A DNA stretch of 64,000 bases. Source: Spirodela intermedia. Its lineage: Eukaryota > Streptophyta > Magnoliopsida > Alismatales > Araceae. Shown here in pieces: positions 12,641 through 23,053 of the stretch; position 1 is the first letter of the stretch, and each line of letters begins with the position of its first letter. The position numbers and the translations under genes were made by a program. Below the pieces are notes generated by a model that saw nothing but the letters and a program-made list of their open reading frames with translations, ran no database searches and had not been told where the DNA came from. The stretch is taken from NCBI GenBank assembly GCA_902729315.2, contig LR746264.1, forward strand, positions 5,109,878 to 5,173,877. The letters run 5' to 3'.

Positions 12641-13976
12641 TTGTCCGGAAACAAGTATATGTATGATGAAGATGATGGGGCAAATTAGGGAAGAAAATCA
12701 GCAAACAACCCTTAGGCTAGAAAAGAAAATAGGTAAGCTAACCTTGGCCCATTCAAAATGTGAAATAGGTCATCTTTCTAGTCAACTCATCATGAACCCA
12801 CGAAATCAGCCTTCTAGTAATCATGAACTATTTACATCTCAAGATTTTGAAAATATAGAAGTGGTGACCACTTTGAAGGGTTGAAAACAACTCAAAGATC
12901 CATTTGCACTAGATATTTTAGAAAAATAAGTTCATGATGATGAAGTATTAAATGATGAGATAATGATCATAACAGTTTATTTTTTTGATGATGAGAATTT
13001 AGAGGAAGAAAAACAAGAATCGAAAGAAGAAAAATCAGAATTAGAACGACCACCCATTCTTATTTTATCACAGCTAGATGAACTTAGAAAAATAATCTCC
13101 TTTCCTAAAACATTAGAACCAAAACTTAGGAAAAGAGCTGAACCTAATAAAGAGCTTATGGAAATATTTAAACAAGTTCATATCTCTATCCCTTTGATAG
13201 ATGCAATCAAACATATAATTGTATCTGTAAAAAAATTAAAAGAATTATGCACAGCTCATAGATCACCTCAGAATATATCTTTATCCAAAGAGACTACTGT
13301 CATTATTTCTCATTCTTTGCCTAGGAAATGTAAGGATCTAGTAGCACTTCTCATCTCATGTAAAGTGGGTGAAACTACATTTAGAAAAGTGCTCTTAGAT
13401 TTGGGAGCAAGTATTGATTTATTACCTTTAGTTGTTTTCTAAAATTATGAATTAGGAGAATTAAAACTATCTTTAGTAGAATGACGTGACTCAGTCGTTG
13501 TATGTTAAATCACGCAAATTTAAAATTTATAAAACTAGAAAATACGAATTTTCGGATATTTAGAAGTATTTCAAAATAAATATATCAATTATAATTCAAT
13601 AAAAATCTCAAAAATAGTGGTAATTTTCCAGGTCGATCACAGGGATGTAATATAATATCTGGTAATTATTCAGAATTTTTCTCAATGAGTACGATTTTCT
13701 TACGAATTTTATACTAGGAAATAAAAAGGAAATATATTTAAAATTCACGAAAAAAAGGAAATAAGGGTGCGGACGTCAGGATGACGTCAGCGCCCGGCGA
13801 ACGCGAATCAGGCGGAAACAGAGTTCCGCCCGGCGATTCTTACGTAGGCGATTACAGACGACTCAATTAATCAAATTAAGATCTGTAAAAGCCGGAAGAA
13901 TCGTAATTGAACGAAGTATAGTTTGGTAAATTAAAATCAACAAAGTATCACTAAATGAAGCGTAAATTAAATTGAA

Positions 13977-14264
13977 AGCAGGAAAACAGAGTTCCGGCGT
14001 CGCGACGGCGATGCGTCGGCGATGCACCGGAATCCTGAGCGTTCGGGAGGATCGTCGTGCAGTGTCCACGGCCTCGAAGGCTCTCCTTGGACAAAGACGA
14101 CGTGGGCAATCTCTAGATAAAGCAGGAAAACAGAGTTCCGGCGTCGCGACGGCGACGCGTCGGCGATGCACCGGAATCCTGAGCGTTCGGGAGGGTCGTC
14201 GTGCAGTGTCCACGGCCTCGAAGGCTCTCCTTGGACAAAGACGACGTGGGCAATCTCTAGATCT
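13977..14264 (+). repeat. 144-bp tandem duplication inside solo LTR S1
   Basis: Two head-to-tail copies start AGCAGGAAAACAGAGTTCCG at 13977 and at 14121. They differ by only a few bases. The same duplication is present in S5 (two units from about 24328). Older copies have a single unit here. Confidence 0.9.
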
Positions 14265-14734
14265 TCTCGCGAAGTCTAGAGACCAATGAAGTGGGTCGTC
14301 GAATCGTCTCCGGCGGCTGTCACCCGGCGGAGCGGAAAAACGGCGACTTTGCGGCTCTCCGGCGGCTGTCACCCGACGGAGAGGGGCTGGATGGAGGTGA
14401 GGCGCGTGTTAGGGAGCTTCATCCTCAGGTCCGCGCAGCAAGAGGAGGCTCTTCATCGCATCTGGTACGCTCTCAGGAGGTGGCGACTGGTCTCCCGGCG
14501 GATCGTCCTCTTCCCGACGACGGCTTGTTCGTCGATCAATCGGAGATGATTTACTCGATGGATTGCGATCCTTTTATCGCGAATCGTTCAGAAATTTTAG
14601 TAGCAATGCTCCGCGAATCGCGTTGACGAGATTTTCGCCGATGATCCAGCGATTCCGGTTGCTTAATCCTTCACCGGCGATCTGCAGGAAAGTCGCGATA
14701 ATCAGTTAAAAATATATGAATTTTGACACTGGGA

Positions 14735-14745
14735 GGATTCGAACC
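14735..14745 (-). promoter_or_regulatory. Pol III B-box-like motif in the LTR
   Basis: On the minus strand this reads GGTTCGAATCC, an exact match to the B-box consensus GGTTCGANNCC (the tRNA T-loop region). The T stem does not pair fully, and I see no good A box, so it is a motif rather than a tRNA gene. It is intact in S5 (25086-25096) and S3 (20960-20970) and decayed in other copies. Confidence 0.4.
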
Positions 14746-15436
14746 CGCGGCGGTCGCCCGCCCGTTACAAGCTGGATTTAGTCCCACATCGGTTGTGGGC
14801 GGATTATTCGGGCGAATATAGAGTAAAGTTAGCTTTGTAGGCAAAGTCCTCTCGCGTGTACGACCACTCCTTGCCCCACAGCCGGCTGGCCACCGGTGAC
14901 GTGAAAGGGGAGTGGCGCACACGTGCCCCTACCGATCCAACCAAGCCGCTCGAGCCCCTGCTCGCGGCTACTCCCCGACTGCGCTTCCGACCCGCTTGCG
15001 GGCCCGGCTGGCCGGCGGATCCCCCATTTTGCAATATTTTTATTTTTATTTCTTGTTCTTCATTTATCTCAAAACTAAGACTGTAAAAATCGTATAAAAT
15101 CACATAATTACCCAAAAATTCACGTTAATCAACTGAAAACCACTTTTCATGCTTTAACACAAATATAAGTCTATTTATCATGAGTTAAGGCTAAAACTAT
15201 ATTATTTACTGATTATTAACTCATGATAATGAAGACTTATCATGGAACTTCAGCTAGATGATAGATCTATTAAAACACCTAGGGGTCTCCTAGAACATGT
15301 CATTATCCATGTTAAAGGATGTAGATTTTTAGTGGATTTTCTGATTTTAGATATTTCTATTTTAGATCATCTTACTCATGCACCAATCATATTAGGACAC
15401 CCATTTCTTGATATAGAAAAGGCAAATATTGATTGA

Positions 15437-16942
15437 AAAGATGTGATTATAAATATGAAATATGAAGGTCAAAATATCTCTTTAAATATTTCTAGAAGTT
15501 TAAGATTTTTTAAAAATGAAGATGATATTTATGAAGATATTAATTAAATTGATTCTTACTTAGAGGAATTGAATTATGCTCATCAAGTTGATCAATTAAT
15601 TTTTCTATACCATGTTCATGCATTAGGTCAAAAATATTCTAGGAAAGAGGTATTAGATGATGACATAACATTAATGAAATCACGATAGACTTGTGTCTGG
15701 CTGAAGATGTTAAACTTAGCACTAATTGGGAGGCAAGCCAATAATTTTATTTTCATAGATTTTTTATATTTAATAAATTTAGAATTTAGTTGCTCCTTAT
15801 TTCATTTTAATTTTACATCATACATTTATGTTTTACATGTTATACTTGCTGATTTATGAGTATATATATTTTGTTTCACATTTTAATTTGATAATAGATT
15901 TCATATCATTGAGGACAATTTTGATTTTAATTGAGGAGAGTAAAGAAACTTTAGTTAGATTTTTTTCATGAGTAATTAGCATAGAAAGAAAATTTAAAAC
16001 TAGTATTGAGGAATTTATGGATTTCTACGTTTTTTCTATAAGATGGTAAATTCATTTAAGTATGAAGGTTAAAGTGTGTTAGATTTAGTGACTTTAAGTG
16101 ATAGAAAAAAATGTAGTATTTTTAGATTATATCTTGATGATCACGAGCCAGATGTTATAAATTTGCATTTTGAATTAGTATGAATCATGAAGTTGGATGT
16201 GATAAGATTGAAATTGTATAAAAATTATTAAAAGTTAGACATTCTTAGTATGAGGAATCCTAGGTAGTTGACCATTTGTCTTATATATATATAGAAGAAG
16301 AAAAATCATGATATGATAGAATGTAAGACCCAACTCACAAAATATATATATATATATATATATAGGGATTTTTCCCTTGTTCCATAGACACTTTTCTATA
16401 TGTGAGACTAGGACAAGAATAATAAAAAAAAGTGAGTGCAAATGCTTCTATGGGGATTTCCCATTTATCAGGTGGAGGCTTTCCACATGTGAGATTTAGA
16501 TATGAAAAAGAAGCTATATGGGGAAAACTGCCTATCTATGATGTTTATAATAATAATAAAAAAAGACAAATGGAATATGCTACTTGGGTGCGTGAATTTA
16601 GAAGAGAAGGCTGAAGATAGTTTGAAAACTTGAGTAAACTTTTGATCATTTAATTAGTGATTTTCTAAAATGAAAGATGTTGAATTTCATGCATTGAAGA
16701 GAATGAAAGTCAAGATGAATATTTTTTGAAATAGTTTAGTTGTATATGGAAATATTTTTTAATTTTGATCTTGTAGGAAACTATTTCGAATCACATGAAT
16801 ATTTGAATATTTATTTGAATGTCATCTCTAGTGGAAAAATGAGAAAATAAATGATTCATATAAAAGAATTAATAAATAGCTTTAACTTTGTGAGTCTTTT
16901 GCTTATTACTAGGGACTAGCAAAATTTGAAGTTGGGGGTATT
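15437..16942 (+). other. 3' internal non-coding region and polypurine tract of the gag-protease element
   Basis: After the protease remnant, one block at about 15684-15740 ('TTGGGAGGCAAGCC', compare TTGGGAGGCAACCCA) is typical of the end of plant Athila/Tat internal regions. The rest is AT-rich with only short frames. A G-rich tract GAAGTTGGGGGTATT at 16928-16942 directly precedes the 3' LTR and fits a polypurine tract. An (AT)n tract lies at about 16341-16363. Reverse transcriptase, RNase H and integrase are missing. Confidence 0.55.
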
Positions 16943-17577
16943 TGTTAAAGTTAGATTTTTGTGTTTTAATTAGTTATTTTTATTTTTTAACTTATAGAAT
17001 AAATATAGGATATATTGTTAATTTTAGAGGTTTGAAGTTAAAATAGTTTGCATAAGTATAAAAATATAAAATATAAAAATATACCTCCCATTAGCAAGTT
17101 GACACTTGACAGTTGCCCCAAAGGGGCACTATAGTGGAGTGAGTAGACCTAGACCAGGGAGCCACAAGCTAGGCTCAAGTGGCGAAAGACTCACTTTGTG
17201 CATGTGTGCGTCACTCTCCTACCATGTCTCGATGGCCAACCAGTTTTGGAGCAAGGAGCATCATACATGTGTGTGCACAAGGGTGGAGCACCTTTTTGTC
17301 TTCTACCAAGTTGATCTTGGGTATCATTTTATTTCGAGAGAAGAGATCTTTGATGAGAGAGGGTAACTTTGATTTATATTCAGCTTATATACTGAAATAT
17401 TTCTAATGTGGGACTAAACCTTTTTGTGTGTCTTAGGGTAATCATCTAAAATGTGGTGTGATATAATAATATTCAGCGAGCCATGTCATTCGATAAGCCA
17501 AATTGTGCAGTAAGTAAGATGCCACAATGTCAGATGCGTAAAGCAATTCATCAATAGTTTGGAAATATAATATTACT

Positions 17578-19525
17578 TGATAAGTCTTCATTATCATAGG
17601 TTAATACTTAGTAAATAATATAGTTTTGGCCTTAAATCATGATAAATAGACTTATATTTGTGTTAAATTGTGAAAAGTAGTTTTCAATTGATTAATGTAA
17701 ATGTTGACTAATTATGTGATTTTTTACAAATTTATATGATTTTTATAGTCTTATTTTTGAGATAAATAAAGAAAAAGAAATTAAAATAAAAATCTAGCAA
17801 AAGGGGGGGACTCACTAGCAAACCGGGCTTACAAGGGGGTCAGAAGCACAGTCAAGGAGAGCCGTGAGTAGTGGCTCGAGTAGCTAAAACCGATGAAACA
17901 TATGTGTGCCACTCTCCTTCTACATCACTGGTGGTCAGCCGACTGTGGAGCAAGGAGTGATTGTACACATAGGAGAAAGAGACTCATTACTTGCAAATGT
18001 GATATTACTATATATTCATTCAAAACTTTGACGACAAGCGATCTAGGACTAAACCCAGGTCACACCTTCCCCCGAAAGGCTTCAAAGATTTTAATACTTA
18101 AACTATCCCTTCGTTATAATAGAGATATGTCATAATGATGTCACTTGATAAGGACATTAGAATACTTATTTCGATCTCTCTCATATAGGCAGACAATTGG
18201 TGAGGGTTCGAATTCTCTCAAAGCCAAAACTCATATTTTTATCTAATTATTACGACTTTCTTGCAAATCGCCGGTGAAGGATTAAGCCACTAGAATTGTT
18301 AGATCATTGGCGAAAATCTCGTCAATGTGATTTTTTAAGCATGGTTACTAAAATTGCTAAATAATTCATAATAAAAAGATCACAAATCCATCGAGTAAAT
18401 CGTCTCCAATTGATCGACGAACAAGCCATCGTCGAGAAGAGGACGATCTGTCGAGAGACGAGTCACCACCTCTTGAGAGCATACTAGATGCGGTGAAAAG
18501 TCTCCTCTTATTGTGTGGACCTGAGGATGAAGCTCTTTGACACGTGCTCCACCTTCATCTAGCTCATCTCCGTTGGGTGACAGTTGTCGAAGAGTCGCAA
18601 AGTCATTGTTTCTCTATTCTATTGGGTGACAACTATTGGAAATGATTCTACAAGCTATTTCATTGATCTCTAGACTTTGCAAGGAGATCTAAAGATTTCT
18701 CACGTTGTTTTTGTCTAAGGAAAACCTTCAAAGCCATAGACACTACACGGCGATCCTCTTGAACGCTTAAGATTCCAGTGCATTGCCGATATATTACCGC
18801 CGCGACGGCAGAATTTTATTTTCCTACTTTCAACTTAATTTTTACTTCATTTAGTGATAATTTATATGATTGAAATTTAACAAGTTATACTTTATTCAAT
18901 TACAATTCTTCTAGATTTTATAGATCTTGATTTGATCAATTAAATTGTATGTAATAACTTACATAAGATTTGCTAGGTGGAACTCTATTTTCCTTTAATT
19001 TGCATTCGTCATGCACAGACGTCATTTTGACATCCACAGTCTTATTTCTCTTTTTCGTGAATTTTAAATATATTTTATTTTCATTTCATATTATAAAATT
19101 TATAAAAACTTATATTTTTTGCTTCATTTAGTGATAATTTGTGTGATTTAAATCTACCAAATTATTTTTCATTCAATTAATATTCTTTCAAATTTTATAG
19201 ATCTTAGTTTGATCAATTAAATCATTTGTAATCACTTATGATTTGTGCTCATTGGGTGCTGATGTCATCTTGAAATTCTCACCCTTATTTCTCTTTTTCA
19301 TCAATTTTAAATATATTTTATTTTTATTTCTTAATCTAAAATTCATAAAAAAATTGTATTCTTTGAGAAAAATTTTAGAAAATTATCATATTTTTTGAAA
19401 GTTTTATTGAATTATAGTTGATATATTTGTTTAGAAATACTTCTAAATATCTGAAAATTAATATTTTTTAGTTTTATAAATTTAAAAATTTACATGATTT
19501 ACTATACAACAACTAAGTCACATCA
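17578..19525 (-). mobile_element. Family-S solo LTR, copy S2
   Basis: On the plus strand it begins TGATAAGTCTTCATT and ends AAGTCACATCA, so it lies in reverse orientation. The flanking 5-mers are both TTACT (17573-17577 and 19526-19530), a perfect target duplication. It has a single internal unit with no duplication, and many CpG sites have turned into TpG or CpA. It is inserted in the 3' LTR of the gag-protease element. Confidence 0.88.
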
Positions 19526-20453
19526 TTACTCAACATGCACATGACCATAAATGATGATTCGACGGATAACAATGTGCCGTGGTACCAAGGACTTAAGTTC
19601 CTAGTTTGTAGTGATTCGTGGTTGGTTGATTCTACGTCACTCAATGTGCCACGTGACCAAGCACATCTGATCTAGTGGCTTATGAAGCACTACGATATTG
19701 AAAACTTAAGTTCTTGCATGTATCATCATTAGGGATATAAAAATAATAATCAATTATTATCTAGTAAACTAGATATTATTGATTATCTTTAAAATCTCGA
19801 GGGTAGTTGTGAATATAACAATCTGTTTCTCCCTCCTTTTGTGCGATCAATGCCTCTGACAATTGGCAAATTTGTTCCTTCTTCCCCCTAACTGCACTCA
19901 AGGCCTTTGGCGAGTGGTCAAGTCTTCCCTTCTTCCCCTTAGACAACATTGATAGTGTGGTCAACCTCTCTTTCGGCAGATCTCTCTGACAAGCGGCGCA
20001 ACACTTTCGGGCTATACTTCTATGACTTCTAGTGTGGTGTGACACATCCAAACAAAATCAAGCTGCCACACCAGTGCTTCTAGTTTCCCAAGAAATAGAC
20101 TAAATTTGGGTAACGATTTATTTCCTACTTTCAATATTTACATTACTAATTTTTGTCATTTATTTATATTTTATAATAAGTTATTTATATTTCATACATA
20201 TTTCGATTGAAATGAGTAGAACTAATTCAAAACTTAATGAATGATTCTCATTCTTCTTTGAAATCCTCAGAAACTCATTTGAGATTAAGTTAAGATTATT
20301 TTCAACTTATTTTCTATTAATCTTCATAGTCGAATCTCAGCATATTCTTGTTCCTAGTGTTCTACGAATAACAAATATTTTCTATTTCTGAATGCAAAAT
20401 CAGCGAGATTAAAGGCTACTTAATAATTGTTCAATTATTAAATCAATGTGGAA

Positions 20454-22074
20454 TGATAAGTCTTCATTATCATGAGTTAATAATTAGTAAATAATATTGT
20501 TTTAGCCTTAACTCATGATAAATAGACTTATATTTATGTTAAAGTGTGAAAGGTGATTTTTAGTCGATTAACATGAATTTTTAGATAATTATGTGATTTT
20601 ATACAATTTTTAGAGTCTTACTTTTGAGATAAATGAAGGAAAAGAAATTAAAATAAAAATATAGCAAAATGGGGGCTTGTCAACCAGCTAGGCTTGTAAA
20701 CCAGACAGAAGTGCAGTCGAGCAGGAGCCGCGAGTAAGGGCTCGAGCGACTTGAACCGATGGGGACACATGTGCGCCACTCCCCTTCCACATCACTAGTG
20801 GCCAGCCGGCTGTGGGGCAAGGGCTGGTCATACACACGCGAGAAAAGGATTTGATTGGGAATGTAATATTACCTTATATTCACCAGAAACATCGGCGCAC
20901 AATCAATGTGGGACTAAACTTGCGTCAACTTCCCTAGTAAGGGCGGGGCAACTGGCACAGGTTCGAATCCTCCCAAAGCCAAAACTCATAAATTTTTATC
21001 TGATTATCACGACTTTCCTACATATTGCTGATGAAGGATTAAGCAACCAGAATCGCTGGATCATTGACGAAAATCTCATCAACGTAATTTGTAGAGCATT
21101 GTTACTAAAATTGCTAAACAATTCACGATAAAAGGATTGCAAATCCGTCGAGTAAAGCATCTCCAATTGATCGACGAACAAACTGTCATCAGAAAGAGGA
21201 TGATCCACCAAGAGACAAGTCACCACCTCCTGAGAGCATACTAGATGCGATGAACAGCCTCCTCTTGTTGCGCGGACCTAAGGATGAAGCTCCCTAACAT
21301 GCGCCCCACCCCCATTCAGCTCCTCTCAATCAAGTGATAGCTGCCGGAGAGTCGCAAAGTCACTGTTTTTCCGATCTACTGGGTGACAGCCATCAGAGAT
21401 GATTCAATGACCCATTTCATTGATCTCTAGACTTCACAAGGAGATCTATAGATTGCCTACATCGTCCTTATCCAAGGAGAGCCTTTGAGGTTGTGGAAAT
21501 TGCATGACTATCCTCCTAAACAATTAGAATTCTGGTGCATTACTGACGCATCGCCACCACGATGTCAGAATTCTATTTTCTTGCTTTCAACTTACTTTAC
21601 ACTTCATTTAGTGATAATTTGTTGATTTTAAATTTACCAAGATATACTTTATTTCATTACGATTCTTCTGGCTTTTATAAATCTTAATTTGATCAATTAA
21701 ATCATCTGTAATTGCTTATGTAAGAATCACCGGGCGGAATTCTATTTCTGTCGATTCACATTCACTGGGCACTGACATCATCTTGGCGTCTTCACTCTTA
21801 TTTTCTTTTTTTGTGAATTTTAAATATATTTCTTTTTTATTTTTTAGTATAAAATTCATATAAAATAGTATTATTTGAGGAAAATTATGAATAATTACTA
21901 GATATTACATCCTTATGATCGACTTGGAAAATTATCACTATTTTTTGGGAATTTTATTGAATTATAATTGATATATTTGTTCAAAAATACATTTAAACAT
22001 CTGAAAATTTATATTTTTTAGTTTTATAAATTTTAGATTTGCATGACTTAATATACAATGACTAAGTCACGTCA
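20454..22074 (-). mobile_element. Family-S solo LTR, copy S3
   Basis: This reverse copy of 1621 bp runs from TGATAAGTCTTCATTATCATG to GACTAAGTCACGTCA. It is flanked by TGGAA (20449-20453) and TGGAG (22075-22079), with one transition between them. It has a single internal unit and an intact B-box-like motif at 20960-20970. It is inserted in the 3' LTR of the gag-protease element. Confidence 0.87.
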
Positions 22075-22666
22075 TGGAGACATTCATGGTTGACCTCATT
22101 TCATGTGTATGAATTTTCAAGTACACATTCCTTTGAGAATAATGGTCACCATGGAAACGGGTTGATTGTATTTCTCTCTTTCTTTATTATCATCTTTTTT
22201 CTCTCTTTCCCTCTCTCGTGAGACCTCTTCTTCTCTCTTCATCTCTCGATTGATCTCTCCCTTTGTCTCCCTCTCTCTTCTTCTCTCTCCCTCTCTCTAA
22301 GAAGACCTTTCTCTCTCTCCATCTCACATAAGATTTCTCTCCTCCTCTCTCTTTCTCTCTCTTTCATGAGAGATCTCTTCCCTCATCCTTCATGAGAGCT
22401 TTCTCTTATCTCTCTCTTTTCCTCCTTTTCTTCACTTCCCTTCCATTATTCTTATCATCTCACCCTTCTATTTTATTATTTTCATTAAATATTAATAAGA
22501 TATTAAAATCACTTTATATATAAACTAAATTAGTTTTTATGACGAATTAATCAATCTCCTTGAGTTCAACTTGAGACTTACTTTTATATTACTATTCTAT
22601 TAAGTCTTAGTTATAAATATTATTAGAATGTGCATTTAAGTACAATGACAAGTGCACATGAATTTT

Positions 22667-23048
22667 CAACCACAAATGTCAATTAATAAGTTCTACTTTT
22701 TTTTGAAGATTAATCTAGAATCTCTCTTCTACATTCACATCTCAAGGATGCCACACCATTGTTTATCAGTCCTACCTCCTATAAAATTTCATTTTGTATT
22801 TTTTTCTAGATTTACGACTCTAGGCAGTCACACTATTATTACTAGAGACAATTCTCAACCATGATAAATAATATTTTACTATCACATTTATCTAATAAGA
22901 AATAATAAATAAATTATTGTGAGATGATTTCCAAAAGATGATGTTGACTTAGAGTGCATTCGGAATGTTGATGAAATGATGATGATCAAAATATTGATAT
23001 TTGTTGTTCTCTTCTTGGAAAGATGTTGACTGAAGATGGAAGGTGTTG
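22667..23048. other. Short intergenic spacer, nothing recognised
   Basis: This AT-rich sequence lies between the gag-protease element and solo LTR S4. No conserved frame or repeat end was seen. Confidence 0.5.
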
Positions 23049-23053
23049 GTTGT

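Larger units (their letters stand above)
13482..15242 (+). mobile_element. Family-S solo LTR, copy S1 (young)
   Basis: This 1761-bp element begins TGACGTGACTCAGTC and ends GAAGACTTATCA. It is flanked by TAGAA (13477-13481) and TGGAA (15243-15247), a 5-bp target duplication with one transition. TG...CA ends plus a 5-bp duplication and no internal region identify a solo LTR. It is nearly the same as copy S5 and still rich in CpG, so it is a recent insertion. It contains a 144-bp tandem duplication (13977-14264) that makes repeated open frames, which I do not regard as genes. Confidence 0.88.
12663..15436 (+). pseudogene. Gag C-terminus and aspartic protease, split by a solo LTR
   Basis: The frame at 12963-13442 carries 'LMEIFKQVHISIPLIDAIK' and 'LPRKCKDLVALLISCKVGE', then the protease active-site region 'LLDLGASIDLLP'. 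This is the Athila/Tat pattern, with DLGAS in place of the usual D(S/T)GA. The frame is cut at 13481 by a 1761-bp solo LTR and resumes at 15243 with 'LDDRSIKTPRG...VDFLILD' and 'APIILGHPFLD', the rest of the protease fold. The join shows the LTR landed inside the protease. A stop follows at 15434-15436, and no reverse transcriptase follows. Confidence 0.8.
9046..22661 (+). mobile_element. Athila/Tat-like Ty3/gypsy LTR element carrying only gag-protease, with three later insertions
   Basis: The element has a 5' LTR (9046-10922), tRNA-Asp-type primer site (10929-10946), degraded gag and protease, a short 3' non-coding part, a G-rich polypurine-like tract just before 16943, and a 3' LTR (16943-22661). 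Both LTRs begin TG(A/T)T...AAGTTAGATTTTT and end ...GACAAGTGCACAT(C/G)A. The flanking 5-mers are ATTTT at 9041-9045 and 22662-22666. The 3' boundary is tentative because the terminal CA reads GA there. Three family-S solo LTRs interrupt it, at 13482-15242, 17578-19525 and 20454-22074. Removing them and their duplicated 5-mers leaves about 8.3 kb. No reverse transcriptase, RNase H or integrase is present between protease and 3' LTR, so it is a non-autonomous gag-protease derivative. Confidence 0.75.
16943..22661 (+). repeat. 3' LTR of the gag-protease element, interrupted twice
   Basis: The segments 16943-17577, 19526-20453 and 22075-22661 align in order with the 5' LTR. The gaps are filled by the reverse-oriented solo LTRs S2 and S3. 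Both LTRs share the start, the GC-richer module (about 17160-17300), the middle 'TTAAGTTCCTAG' block (about 19590), a CT-rich block (about 22160-22440) and the terminus. Confidence 0.72.

Noticed and set aside
13972-14626. Open frames of 87-169 codons with repeated Arg-rich segments on both strands (and their twins at 24214-24977)
   Set aside because: They lie entirely inside solo LTRs S1 and S5. The repeats come from the 144-bp duplication and high GC content, and older LTR copies have stops throughout.
14671-15115. Frames of 60-103 codons at the LTR 3' part (and copies at 25022-25460, 26076-26282, 33817-34080)
   Set aside because: They recur only because the family-S LTR recurs. There is no family resemblance and the frames are not kept in older copies.
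13482-15242. Family S as MITEs or DNA transposons
   Set aside because: The termini are TG...CA with 5-bp duplications and no real terminal inverted repeat beyond a few bases. This fits LTRs, not TIR elements.
20941-20990. Possible tRNA gene around GGTTCGAATCC in S3
   Set aside because: Only the T-loop-like part is present. The T stem does not fully pair, and no acceptor, anticodon arm or A box could be built.
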